Shown here piece after piece: positions 1 through 10,861 of a stretch of DNA of 64,000 nucleotides. The notes under the pieces are model-generated. The model did no database searches. It was not told where the DNA came from and saw only the letters and a list, made by a program, of their open reading frames with translations. The stretch's first letter is position 1, and each line of letters opens with the position of its first letter. Position numbers and translations under genes: made by a program. The stretch covers positions 130,589 through 194,588 of the forward strand of contig NTMA01000017.1 of assembly GCA_002917075.1 (NCBI GenBank), in the 5' to 3' direction. This DNA is from Hawksworthiomyces lignivorus. Its lineage: Eukaryota; Ascomycota; Sordariomycetes; Ophiostomatales; Ophiostomataceae.

Positions 1-1
1 T

Positions 2-238
2 GTGGTCCGAGATGGTCAAGACAGTGATACTCTTCATCAACATCATGCAACGGAGCCACAAGTTCATCCAGAAGCCCTCCTACAATTTCTAGATACCGAC
101 AGGACAACAGCCGCCTCAAGAATTAGCCCGGCCAACGAAGCTCCAGCCCACGATATAAAGGCAATTAAAGTCTCGGGGGCAATCGAGTGGACATTTGCTA
201 AGCATCTTACACCGGATGTTGATTTCAAGTCAACATAG
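2..238 (+). CDS. possible 3' end of an unrecognised gene
   Basis: A frame is open from the first complete codon of the window to a TAG at 236-238, about 78 codons, with mixed composition and no low-complexity stretch. I recognise no domain. It could be the last exon of a gene that begins left of the window, but a frame this short can be open by chance, and a second frame in the same place is also open for about 30 codons. Downstream up to 537 there is only A/T-rich sequence with a 16-base A run near 498-512, which fits a 3' flank. Confidence 0.22.
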   Translation: MVRDGQDSDTLHQHHATEPQVHPEALLQFLDTDRTTAASRISPANEAPAHDIKAIKVSGAIEWTFAKHLTPDVDFKST

Positions 239-537
239 CCGCTGCTAAAGACGATGTTAGCGAAACTACAATCTTGTTGAAGAAACAACTTGGATTTGAG
301 TCCTTTTCGCAGTGAAAATTTTGACTTTAATTAATGGCTCTCTCTCTCTAGGGTTGGAGATGTATATAGATTAAGTAGGTAATGCCAAGTCAGCTCTCGC
401 TGGTGTAGCTCTATTAACGAGAAACAGTAAAAACCATATCCTCATACAATCCTTCACTTTTTCATTACTCTCTGGCGCTGCACAAGGGGAAAAAGCCAAA
501 AAAAAAAAAAAATGAATCATTGCCGCCCAAGACGATA

Positions 538-1736
538 TTACTCCAAAGTAACAACGCATTTCTTGGCCGACACTCCTTTGTGAACCAAATCAATGCCCTC
601 TTGCACATGCTCTAGGCCTTTCCCCACGATATGTGGCTCGGGGGCTGTGATGTGCCTGCCTTGCGCCAAGGCCTGGGGGAGGTAGTCCTCCCAGATGGCT
701 TTGCCGACCTCGTTGCCCTCGAGGCTGCTACCCCAGACAAAATTCCGCTTGATCCCCTTTGCCGCGCATTTCATGACCATCGCCGCCTGCCACCACGCCA
801 TGGTCCACAGTGCGGTCGGGAGGCCGGCGTCCTTGTTCTTTGGCGTTGGAAAGCTGACGATGGAGATGAAGCGGTTGCCCTGGCACCTGCCGAGGACGTC
901 GGCGCAGCCCAAAGACGAGTCACCGCCGGCCAGAGCCAGAGCGCCGGCCATCCGTCTCCCCTGGCAGAAGCCCGTAATATCGTCGACGACCGTGCTGCTA
1001 TTGTAGTCAAAGGCGGCTCCGGCGCCCAGCCGCTGCACGAGCTCGAAATTCTTCTGCGAGCAGGTCGTGACGACGTCGTAGCCAGCGGCGGCGGCCAGCT
1101 GAATCGCGTTGCAGCCCACGCTGGTGGCGCCTCCCCACACAAGCAGGACCTCCTTCCCCTCGGGGCCTTTCTGCTGGACCTCGGCCGAGGGGAGCCGCAG
1201 CCCTAGCTGGTCTTTCTGGAAGAGTGCGCTGCCTGCAGTAGAGAGAGCCATAGGAACCACCACAGCCTTGGTAAACTCCATCGGCTCTGGGATTGGGCTC
1301 GCCATCCGGGCCAGCAAGACGGTGTAGTGTTGGAAGCCGCCCATTGCTGATGTGTTGTATTTCTGATCCTGCAAGAGTGTTTCCCGCACGTGTCAGCCAA
1401 GTATTCTTCGTACAGCCTTTGGAGGCACGCTGCAGCGAGATGTGTTACCATTCCGAGAGAAATCCCAATGACACGGTCTCCGACCTTGAAGCGTGCCACG
1501 TTAGAGCCGGCCTCAACAACCGTCCCGGCAACATCAGAACCCATGATAAAGGGATACTTGATCCAGCCAAAGATGATGTTGCCTAGGGTCTGCTTGGCGT
1601 CATCGAGCGGGTTGATCGCAATTGCGGCATTCTTTACTACGATCTGATCCGGCCCCGGGGGAGTGTACGGGGCAGAGCCGACGACAAGAGGGCGCATCTT
1701 GGCGCCCTGGATAAAGGCTGCTCTGTTCACTGGCAT
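538..1736 (-). CDS. medium-chain dehydrogenase/reductase, trans-enoyl reductase-like
   Basis: Predicted 371-residue NAD(P)H-dependent oxidoreductase of the medium-chain (GroES-like plus Rossmann) family. Two exons, 1449-1736 and 538-1368, are joined in phase 0 across an 80-nt GT-AG intron with a CTGAC branch site; the unspliced frame hits stops. The N-terminal half has the GroES-like fold signature (GSDVAGTVVEAG, then FKVGDRVIG). The Rossmann motif is WGGATSVG with the following helix NAIQLAAAAGYDVV. I see no cluster of Cys/His zinc ligands, so it belongs with the zinc-free enoyl/quinone reductases, the group that includes stand-alone trans-enoyl reductases such as LovC and toxD-like proteins. 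Its partner is unknown because no polyketide synthase is in the window. It may belong to the same accessory cluster as the P450 and terpene cyclase to the right, although a dynamin gene lies between. Family call good, substrate unknown. Confidence 0.88.
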
Positions 1737-2240
1737 TGTGTGCTTGATGCTCTGGGGTTTGCGTAGCCACTGCTGGTCTCGAGAGCTGGTTCATTAATGG
1801 AAGATAGCAATGAAAATTCGAAGACCAGACGAGTCTGGGCTTCCTGAGCCAAATATATACAACTCTCCAGCTCGAGGACCAAGAGGCCATTTAACTACAT
1901 GTAGGTCAATACTTCCTCGGAATATGAGTAACAGGCTGCTTTTGTGTGAAAATTCCGTAAAGCATGCCCCTTCCCATAGAGCACGGTCAAAATAACCTTC
2001 CGTTGAAGGCATGGGCTTACCACTAAAATGGGTCCCATTGGGCTAGATTGGTCGCACTTGAAGCCGTGTCTTACAGTCATCGCAATCCGGGCTGGCCGAA
2101 TTAGGCAATTGGAGGTCCGAACTGTCACGGAGTCTTGTAAAAGTCTCTCCACCCCGCTTCCACCGCCAGACCGAATGTTGGTTGGTTGTCAGCCACTCAA
2201 CTGATACATAAATCTAAAAAAATTCCGGATTCCGGAATAT

Positions 2241-2408
2241 TTAAGCAGAGCCCCTTTCCGTTGGTCGATGTTCGCTGCAAAGGTGAAACCACCCAGTCTG
2301 GGAGGTGGTCTTGACTTCCTTTAGGAGCTCGTCGCCTTTGGCAGCGGGTGCTGTCTTGTCAGTCTCTTCACTGGTATCAAAGTTACTGTCTGGGTTGACT
2401 TTCGCCAT
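2241..2408 (-). CDS. candidate small ORF, 55 residues
   Basis: ATG at 2408 opens a 55-codon frame beginning MAKVNPDSNFDTSEE, hydrophilic and Lys/Glu-rich with a likely amphipathic helix (KGDELLKEVK). Composition is protein-like but there is no recognisable domain and no homologue that I can name. It could be a small protein, the remnant of a larger gene, or chance. Reported at low confidence. Confidence 0.18.
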   Translation of the reverse strand: MAKVNPDSNFDTSEETDKTAPAAKGDELLKEVKTTSQTGWFHLCSEHRPTERGSA

Positions 2409-2555
2409 ATGATAAATTAGCTGATAAGACCTATGGAGTGCCATGATAATGCTCGCTAATCTTATCATTTATCCTCAAATAAATCTTGCTCCGGCGAGAC
2501 CAACACTTAGCATTTTTTCTGAGGCTTAAATATCTTTTTCTCAATGAAAGAATCT

Positions 2556-2577
2556 GGGGGGGGGGGGGGGGGGGGGG
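2556..2577. repeat. poly-G run, 22 bases
   Basis: An uninterrupted run of 22 G in non-coding sequence between the reductase and the dynamin gene. Long G homopolymers are rare, can form G-quadruplexes and are hard to sequence, so the length is uncertain. Confidence 0.95.
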
Positions 2578-2837
2578 ATGTATCGTATTCTCAAATGCTC
2601 CTACAGGAAAAGGACAAATGCGGATTTAAAATAGCCCAGAGTGGCGTAGGATCGTGTTGCACTACATGTACGTATTAGACACGCTCCTAATCCTGTGAAA
2701 CAATATACTTTCTCTTTCTATGTCAGGGGCTAAAACATATCTATTGATAGAGTGCCTTTTTCAGTTTTCAATGCTCGACCTCATTTATCTCTATCTGTAT
2801 ATAACCTATCATCACACCACACTCCTCGCTCCTTATA

Positions 2838-5334
2838 TTAAAAGGCCTTCTTCTTTTTCTTTGTCTTTTTAGATGGAGCCCATCCAAGCCAATGGCCGTC
2901 ATCTTCAGGCATAGGTTCAGGCTCTCTTTCAGGTGCTACTGCTTCAAGTTGATCATATGGTGCTTTGGTTCCCGCGTAGTCCACTACCGAATTAGATCTC
3001 GATGTAAATGCTGATTCTGGTGTTGGCCTTGATGGTCCCGATGATGCTATAGACCCTTCGTCATCCGATTCCTCAGCCAGTCTGTCTTTTTGGAGCTGGT
3101 AAACGCCTATACAAACCGAAGTGAGCAATATTAGCCGATAATTTCGCTCAGTTTGAAAATCTCCTGGGGCGAATTAGAGCCTACCGTGAAAATCGCGATG
3201 CTTGTCTAAACGGCGCAATTCTTGCAGGCCTCTTTCAAGAACTGCCTTCTTCTCAACCAAGAGAGCGCGTGCTGCGGATGCTTCGTCCGTCTCTGCAGCA
3301 AGATACAACACATCATCCTCATCAATATCATATAGCATATCAGGAGTGAAGAGCTGAGGAAGTTTCTTTATGAAGCACTGCTCAATAGCTAGCGTGCTCA
3401 CATCATCAACGAATGTCTGCATGGCAACCTGAAAACAAAGTTAGCCAGATTTATAGGAACCAATCTCGGTCATTCTGTTGCGCAACACTTGCCTCATAGT
3501 AAGCTTCCATGTAGTCGATGGCATCTGAGCTGGCTAAAAGCTCCATATTCGGCTCCATTTTCTCTGTTAGCCTAGACAGTAGATTCATAGGATGCACATT
3601 TACAGGTCGAGTACTAGAAGAAGTCATATCGCTGAGACCCAGGCTAGTCCGCAGCTCTTTTTCCAGTACTTTGCGGATTCTCGCTAGACGCAATTCCTGC
3701 ACTTTTTTTGTCAAGCGGCCATTGTATGTGATGGGATGACCATCTCGGTGCGGAGCGAGAATCTTGGCCAATTCCGCGGTCAGCGCAAGCTGGAGCTTTT
3801 CTACTGCAGGATTGATGTGCCGCAGAAGAATCTTTTCGGCCGTGTCTGGCACGGCAGTGTGCTCGAGCGCGGCTATAATGGTCTTGAAGGACAGTTGGAC
3901 TATGTCGTCAATGCATTGCTCGGCGAGCTTTGTCCAGGGCCGACATTGCTGGCGGAACAAGTCGCCGATCACTAGCGGATTGAACGTGCCCGGCAGCTCG
4001 CGACCGCGGGAATTGTCCATCATTTTCTGCACTTGCGTGACGTAGTCTGACCGTCTGATCTCGTTGTCCATGAGCTCCTCCTCGATGCCGTCATCGACAA
4101 TGAACTGCGTACGCCCCTTCTCGCGCATCGTCTCCTCAAACTCGACGAGCCGGTTCTGGACCACGGCCCGCAGGCGCCGGTCGTAGCCCTTTTCATCGAG
4201 CGTGTTGCCGAAAAATTCCGCGTCCGCGTAGCTGCCGTCCGCAGCGGCCGCCAGGAGGCCGGTAAAGTCGCGGCTGACGCGGGCCAGATACTGCTGCTGC
4301 TCGCGGAGGGTAGCGCGCGGCGCGCCCAGCCGCGCCAGCTTCTGGCGGCATTCGTCCAGCAGGAGACTAATGTCCTGCAGCATTTTCGGCAGCTGCGACA
4401 GGATCTGGTTCTTCAAGACGTTGCTGAGCCGCGGCCGCAGGTGGCCGACGCCCAGGTGGGCCGAGTTGACGGCGGCCCAAGCGCCCTTGGCAAAAAAAGC
4501 AGCCTCAGACTTGTCGCGCTCGGCCGACGACGCGTCGCGCATCTCAAAGCTGCGGTTTTTCAAGACGTGCCAGCCCAGCTTCAGCTTCACGTCGCCGTTC
4601 TCGGCCAGCTTCACAAAGGCCCGCTGGCTGTCCGAATTCTCGTCCAGCCGGTCGGGCTTCGTGATGAGGCCCATGGTGCGCAGGCCGTCGGGGTCGTACT
4701 TGCGGGAAAATGCCGTGACTTCTTGGTTGGCAAAGTCGTTGCTGGCAGAGACAACAGCAAGGATGATGCTGCGCGGGCGCTTCATGTAGTCCAAGACGAG
4801 CTTGCGCACTACGGGCACCTCGTCCTCTGACTGCTCCGTGTTGCCAGCACGGAAGAAGCCAGGCAGATCAACGAGCGTCAGGTGCTGCTGCTCCGGACCC
4901 GAGAGTTCGATGCGCAGAACATCGTTGCTGAACCTCTTCTTTGTCTTGTCATCACTGAGGCCCATGGCCTCCTTGGCAGCTTCCACGACCGGTCCCAAAT
5001 CGGGGTGATCAGGGTCCACTTCTGCCGTGAAGGCACTGAGCTGAGACTTTTCAGTGTCCGAGCGGCTGTGGTGAGGACTGATAGAAACCTTCACCGCGCG
5101 GGTTGGGTCGCGACGCAGAATAAGCTCTGTCGCGAACCGGGTGCAAAGATTGTCCTTGGTCGGAAATGACAGGCCAGAGATAGCTTCGAGGACTGAGCTC
5201 TTGCCAGCTGACTGATCGCCGCAGACGATGATTTCCGGAAGTCCAACATAGTGGCCGAGTCCCTGCAAACGGACCTTATCAATGAGATCGAGCAAATCTC
5301 GGTATTCCTGGGATTGTATGTTGATCGGAGCCAT
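2838..5334 (-). CDS. dynamin-like (Mx/Vps1-type) large GTPase
   Basis: Predicted 784-residue dynamin-superfamily GTPase. G1 is GDQSAGKSS at residues 39-47, the G2 threonine is in CTRFATEL (about 65), G3 is DLPG (156-159), G4 is TKPD (225-228). The middle/stalk region follows, then a C-terminal GTPase effector domain (YYEVAMQTFVDDV and following), ending in a Lys-rich tail. The G1 context resembles animal Mx and fungal Mx-like dynamins more than Dnm1 or Mgm1. Three exons: 3493-5334, 3185-3428 and 2838-3106. The first intron (3429-3492, 64 nt) has a GC donor (AG|GCAAGT), a CTAAC branch and a CAG acceptor; the second (3107-3184) is GT-AG. The frame is open further upstream to 5694, but the ATG at 5334 precedes the conserved start and the upstream extension is low-complexity hydrophobic. 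Membrane remodelling is expected from the family; the specific role is unknown. Confidence 0.93.
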
Positions 5335-6007
5335 TGCAGACTCTTTGACACCTGGCAGAAACCAGAACGTATAGGATCTTCCCTTTATCTCTAACACAAG
5401 ACAAAGACAACAAGATGACGCAAGTATTATAGACGGCAATAAGACAAAAACTGTGTTACAGGCCACGGAAGAAAAGGAAGAGAGGAAAGAATAAAAGCAA
5501 GAACTGAGAGAGAGGTGAGAAGGAAAATTGCACCGGATTATATCTGTGTAAACAGCGGCGTACTTCCAGAGAAGTCTCTTGTGGGCTTGCTTATCATCAA
5601 TGTCGTGTAACCCCATATTGATTACTTGTCTGAGAAGAAAAAGAAAGTATATCGTATCATACTGGTCTAGACATTTGGATAGGCCCAATGCCACAGCCTG
5701 CTGCCTAGTCCGACCTCCAATAGCTTTAGAGCTGCATGGTTTTTTTTACATTGTTTACCTGACGTGGTGTTGTGGCGGCCACCAGAAAGAAAAATATTGC
5801 GTTTGGACAATGATTTAATTGGATAGTCATATCTACCTTAGAGTGATGAGAATTGCAGCGAAAGTGTAAAAACATCAATTTCAAACAACTTACTGTTGGT
5901 TTAATACTCCATCTTTTACGGAGTGTGGCACCGGCTGCATCGGTTGTTTCCCCCCCTTGTGGCAGCCCGTTCTGATCCTCCAGGAATTTCTTCCACCCAT
6001 CTTTCTT
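5335..6007. other. intergenic region upstream of the dynamin gene
   Basis: About 670 bp between the dynamin start and the P450 stop, both on the minus strand, so it holds the dynamin promoter and 5' leader plus the P450 3' flank. It is A/T-rich with purine/pyrimidine tracts (5450-5530). The dynamin frame stays open to 5694 here, which I take to be leader sequence. Confidence 0.6.
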
Positions 6008-7764
6008 TCAGACACGCACCCGCCTGAACAGGATCTCACGGGTGGGGTCGGGGCCAATGCCAGCGCCAGTCACAATGTCGTCCGACCCTCCATCCTTACC
6101 AGCACTCGACGGCGGCGGAAGCTTCATGTCGTAGTTGAGCAGCAGCTGGGCCAAGATCAGCTTAATCTCGTTGGCGGCGAAGAACCGGCCGGGGCACGCG
6201 TGGCGGCCGAACCCAAAGCTCATATTCTCTTTGGTGACGCTGACAAACTGGTACTGCTCGCGGTTCTTGTAAGCGATGGGATCGGGCGCGTCGGTCGTCC
6301 GCAGCCGCAAAAAGCGGTACGGGTCAAACGTCTCGGGATTGGGGTACAGCGCGGGATCCATGAGGACGGCCTTGCTGGCAGCCTCGATGAGGCAGCCGGC
6401 AGGGATGCGCGTGCCGTCCTGTAGCGTGATGGGCTTGAGCGTGTAGCGACGGAATGAGTCCAGGAATGGCGGGTTCATGCGCTGGGATTCGCGCATGACG
6501 CTGTCGACGAGCTTCATATTGAACAGTGCGTTGGTAGTCATGACCCCGTCCGATGTGGCCAGCACCTCGCGGATCTCTTTGCGGCAGGCCTCGACGACAT
6601 CAGGGCGAGACACGATATCGTAGATCCTAGTAAGTCAGCAGAGAAGCCAAATGGATGTCGGAAGAAAGAAGCTCGAGAGTGGAAGAATCTGTACATAAAA
6701 GTTGAAGTCAAGGTAGTAGTATGGATGGCTGCCATGGTGAGCAATAGCTGCATGTTGGTCAGCTCGGTAGCGTCTGTGATGCCTACTTCGTCCGTCTTGT
6801 CCAGCATCCACTGCAGCGTGTCTTCGGGCATGGTCTCGCCGCGTGCCTTTGCCGCGCGCCGCGCTTCGATGACCGGTTTGAGAAAGTCCCGCATGCGTCT
6901 GCGGTGCGCGCGCACTTTGGCCAGCTGGGGCTCAAAGTACTTGGCTAGAGGTCGGATTGGCAACCACCAGCGCTTCACGACGGGAACGGCCATGGTAATG
7001 TCGGTCGTGAAGTCGACAGCTACTTCCAAATACTCGGGGCTATGGCAAAGGTCGGGGCCGATAAATATATGACCCGAGATAATGGCAACCATGCGCAGCA
7101 GCTTCCGGTTGATATTGACTGGAGTCCAATCCTCGCAAGGCGGCAGCTCAGCAGCGATCGTTTCCGCCACGGCGCGAGACAGCATTGGGTTGATTTTGAC
7201 TGAAGGTCAGCAAGATGCTCTGACAGAAAATATGACGCAAGAATGCGACCATACCCAAACTCCTGGTGAGCTCCTTCTTCACGACGCTGTTAACAATGCG
7301 GGTGTTGCGGTGACCCGGGAACAGCTGAATGTAGTCGTTTTCCATGGCCTTCATAAAGGCAGTCAGAACGTCAATTTCTTCATCAGGACGCTGGCGTAGC
7401 TCGTCAAGATAGCAATTTGGTACAACAACATGTTCTCCTAAAGAATACGTCAGTTTATGCAAGCAAATGAAGTGGTCCTGCTAAACAGGAAGTGCGAGTG
7501 CCTACCATCTGGTGTCACGATGCGATGTACATCACTGCGTAACGTTTTATAACCTTCCTCGTAAATGGACGCCGAGTGAAACATAAAGTGTTCAGGCTTT
7601 CCATCATAAACTTTTTTCAGTACGGGAATCTTGGAATAGCGCAACTTGTCAACAATGCGTGGCCAAACGACACTGCCAAGGATAACAAGGCCAGCAAAGA
7701 TCAATGTTGGCAAGTGTTTTGTAGCAAGAGACAATATGGCGTCCATTGTGTCACTAGCTGCCAT
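6008..7764 (-). CDS. cytochrome P450 monooxygenase, membrane anchored
   Basis: Predicted 521-residue microsomal P450. Four exons: 7506-7764, 7255-7437, 6695-7199 and 6008-6626, separated by GT-AG introns of 68, 55 and 68 nt; the coding sum is 1566 nt. An N-terminal hydrophobic segment (about residues 15-35) would anchor it in the ER. The I-helix carries AAIHTTT in place of the usual A/G-G-x-D/E-T, as in the fungal ent-kaurene-oxidase-like P450s. The K-helix ExxR is present (ESQR), and the haem loop is FGFGRHACPGRFFA with the axial Cys at about 460. Such P450s oxidise terpenoid or other secondary-metabolite scaffolds. It is divergent to the neighbouring PaxB/Pyr4-type terpene cyclase across a 1.8-kb spacer, supporting a role in the same pathway. 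The substrate cannot be read from sequence. Confidence 0.94.
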
Positions 7765-9551
7765 AAAGTTAAAAGCTTGTTCGAATAATAAGTATTAAGA
7801 TATGTAGTCCCACCTCCTCCTAATCCGTCTCTCAAAATGATAGACGGGCCAAAAAGATTCTAGAAGAAAAGAAAAGAATCAAACTGAACATCATGGGAGC
7901 GGCTCATTTATCAAAGCATCTCAGGACACACGGTTCGGCAGACCTGCCGATGAAAGTGAATAATATGACATATAACCAAGGAGGGGACTGCTGGCCAGAC
8001 CGTTTCAAACACACACACACGCACTGATGTTTGGCATCAAATCCTATAATGCTAGCCGTCCAGCTTCGGTTTCTTAGAGGCTAGGCGGGAACATCTTACA
8101 ACAATGGTTCGTGGCTGACAAGGATAATATGCAATAATAATAAACGATCATTTATTCCTCTTGACCATTGGTATGCCAGTCATTACTAGCTATCGTGCAT
8201 GTAGGATCACCCGCTCTGGTCGATCTTCGGCGGAGTCCTTGCGGGGTAGCTTTGACCGGGTCAATGATCCCGACAGGCACATATGATTGTATTCCAGCTA
8301 TAGCTATCACTGAAGATATTACATATGAAAGCTGAACAGCGAGTAATGAACTATATAATCGTGCTTTTATAGGCGGAGGCTAGTGTAGAGACGTTATAGC
8401 CGAATTAACTGAAAATGCCCAAGTCGTAAACTGAGAATTTGTCGAATCGCCTGTAGTTAGTATGCATACATCAGGCAGAAAAGACCCATGCAACAGTTGA
8501 AAACTAGAAAACAATGGCATCAGTAAAGAAAACAAGAAATTTATTAGCACGAACGGAGAGAAGTGTACTTCCAAGTCAAAAAAAGTGTGTCTATCCACGT
8601 GATCGGGCAGCTCACTTCAAACAAGGCTGGCGATATCACGTGTGATTAGCAGTAGAACTCTTCTATGATCTATGACTAGGGCTTTATAATAATTCCATAT
8701 ATCTTAGAATATACTATCATTTCATTAACAGTCTTTTCATTGTAATTATACTGGATTCATTGGCGGTGATTTAGTTTAAGTAGTGTCTGAACTAAAAGTC
8801 AGCGTAGGGGCAATGTGATCGAAATCTGAGGCTACGTTGAACGAGATAATGTTATTGAATAGCCCCAGCCACTTTACAGATGTAGAAGATAGTAAGTTCA
8901 CTTATTGCTATATTGTGAGCTCCTAATTCTACAACTAGATGGCATGTTTTCGTCATATATTTCATGTCCTTCCCATTATGCCTTTTCTATTATTTCGCTA
9001 CTATAGAAGAGACGAGATGGCAAGTCAAACAGGGAGAGAGAACCCAGGAAGAAAGAACTTAGGGAGAAAGATCATGAATAATGAGGTTTATTTCGTCTCC
9101 TGTGAATTAAGTCTGCAGAGACGTGAATTGTCCGGCGAGCACCTGGCTAAATCTTCGGATTGGGGATGCCGTTTGCAAGTTCATAGTTCTGGTCGATAAC
9201 TTATTAAGCAATAAAAGAAAAGATGGCCTGTGAATCAACGCTTGACGCGTGTTTGCTTGCGGATAGTTCTCTGAATATCAGGCGAAGATATGACTATGAA
9301 TATTCAAACACAGTGACAACGTAAATGTTTGCAGATTTCTTGACCATGACAAGTTCAGTGCCCTTTGACTCTCATGCAGCTCCATGTGTATTTAAGCCTC
9401 TTTGAATGTAAGAAGATTTCTTCTCTCTCTGTGTTAGAAATCAGAGCTCATCACCAGCATCTGAAGCATCTTCGTATTCTTGAAAAAGAAATACCTTAAG
9501 TGGGCAGGCACACGAGCTTCCAGGCAGTTTTATCAACAAGACAAAACAAAT
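7765..9551. promoter_or_regulatory. divergent promoter region of P450 and terpene cyclase
   Basis: About 1.8 kb of A/T-rich sequence between the P450 (leftward) and the cyclase (rightward), with no convincing coding sequence in either strand. It contains a short CA repeat near 8007-8020. The shared spacer could let both genes respond to the same regulator; no specific operator was identified. Confidence 0.5.
9389..9396 (+). promoter_or_regulatory. TATA-like box of the terpene cyclase gene
   Basis: TATTTAAG lies about 155 bases upstream of the cyclase ATG at 9552 and is followed by a short CT-rich stretch (9419-9430), a plausible transcription start area. Confidence 0.35.
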
Positions 9552-10480
9552 ATGGGCTTCTCCGATGTTCCCCCTGACCATGCTCCGACGTGGCTGGTTC
9601 CTGCAGCAATGTCCTTAGTTGGTATCGGCGCTCTTTGTTGGGATATCACATATCTTATGCTTGCACAGGAAGCGCTTCGGACAAATCACTACGGCATGCC
9701 TATTGCGGCGCTAGCCCTCAACGTTTCCTGGGAGATCGTTTATCTAGGCTTAGCAGTGGTTGATAGTGCCATTTTTGAAGCATTTGGCCTTTTTGTCTGG
9801 TTGATGTTCGACCTGGGCCTCGTCTATTCTACGGTGCGCGTTGCTAAGAATGTGTGGGACACACCGTCTGGCTACAGAAGCCAGCGGAACCACAAATTTC
9901 GCTTCTTTATGGCTCGGTGTATGGGACTCGTCTTGGCACTTCTCATACTTGCGGGGACGTTTATTCACTTTGCCTTTGCTCGTTGGTGGCTGGCTCAAGC
10001 AGGCCGCAGCTGGGGGAGCTCCAGCGACAAGGCGGGAAAATTCTGGCGGGGCCGGGAAGGCTGTGACTCAACTGAGCTAGCATTTTGGACGGCCAGTGCC
10101 TGTCAAGTCGTCTTGGGCGCTGACAGCCTGCGGATGTTGCGTGAGCGGCGAAACTTGAACGGGACAAACTTGACCATTCTGTAAGTGGTTCATGGTGGAG
10201 AAAGAAGTCCACATCTTCTTATTACCTCTTCTGATAAGGATAATAAAATTATTGAGTGCTGACTATTAGTAGAGCTTTCAGGTTCACTGGTTCTGTGTTT
10301 GGTCTTGGAATTGCCAATGGACTTCTGTGGTGGTACTGGCCGGAAGCGCACGCTTACTTTATTCACCCGCTAGCCATTGCGCTCAGTATTGCTGCTCTTA
10401 CGTGTGATATTATTTACGGTGCAACAATCTATCTTGCCAGTACCGCAAAAGACGGGACAGCCCATGTACACCAAAGCTGA
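9552..10480 (+). CDS. integral-membrane terpene cyclase, PaxB/Pyr4 family
   Basis: Predicted 279-residue multi-pass membrane protein of the family of PaxB, Pyr4 and AndB, which cyclise epoxidised prenyl chains by acid catalysis in indole-diterpene and meroterpenoid pathways. Two exons, 9552-10180 and 10270-10480, flank an 89-nt GT-AG intron with CTGAC branch. The two acids essential in Pyr4 have clear counterparts: Glu61 in NVSWEIVY and Asp256 in LTCDIIYG. The TELAFW and GxGLVY-like segments are also family hallmarks. Several hydrophobic segments (about seven) are visible. A frame open upstream of 9552 starts only from TTG, so the ATG at 9552 (MGFSDVPPDH) is chosen. Length is slightly above the usual 240 or so because of a Ser/Gly loop after about residue 150. 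Neighbours are a P450 and a DHCR24-like flavoenzyme. The cyclised substrate is unknown. Confidence 0.87.
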
Positions 10481-10861
10481 TGGGAATCGTGTTGTTGTGT
10501 CATTAGAGTTGAGAACACAGCCATGGTGAAAAATTGCAGAAGAGCCACCAGGAGGAAGGAGAAGGGAAGGGAGGCGGCCTTCCGTTGAGTTTAGAATCCA
10601 AATGAGAGTGCGAGTGTATGAAATTCCGACCATGTTAAAGATACATCATAAAGCAGTCGCAATAAAATCTTCGTCTGTTTTTTTAATGATACTGGGCATT
10701 GTTTTAAACCCATGACTTCACAGCTTTTGACCAGAGTCGGCTCAGATGGAAAGAATGAGTAGCCACGCTCCCCTTTTTTTTTTTTTTGCAGAGCGTCATA
10801 ATTTTTATCTATTCACATCGTCTATCATCTATCTTACAATATGTACAGTGCTGCCGAGTTC
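10481..10861. other. convergent 3' spacer between cyclase and FAD oxidoreductase
   Basis: About 380 bp shared 3' region of two convergent genes, including a T run at 10778-10789. No gene seen. Confidence 0.6.

Larger units (their letters stand above)
1737..2837. other. intergenic region between reductase and dynamin gene
   Basis: About 1.1 kb, mostly A/T-rich and without a convincing gene. It holds the promoter of the minus-strand reductase on its left side and the 3' flank of the dynamin gene on its right. A 22-base G run lies at 2556-2577, and a short minus-strand reading frame (2241-2408) is listed separately. Confidence 0.6.

Noticed and set aside
5335..5694. Upstream extension of the dynamin frame by 120 codons
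   Set aside because: Hydrophobic Phe/Leu/Ser-rich translation of a leader; family members start close to the ATG at 5334.
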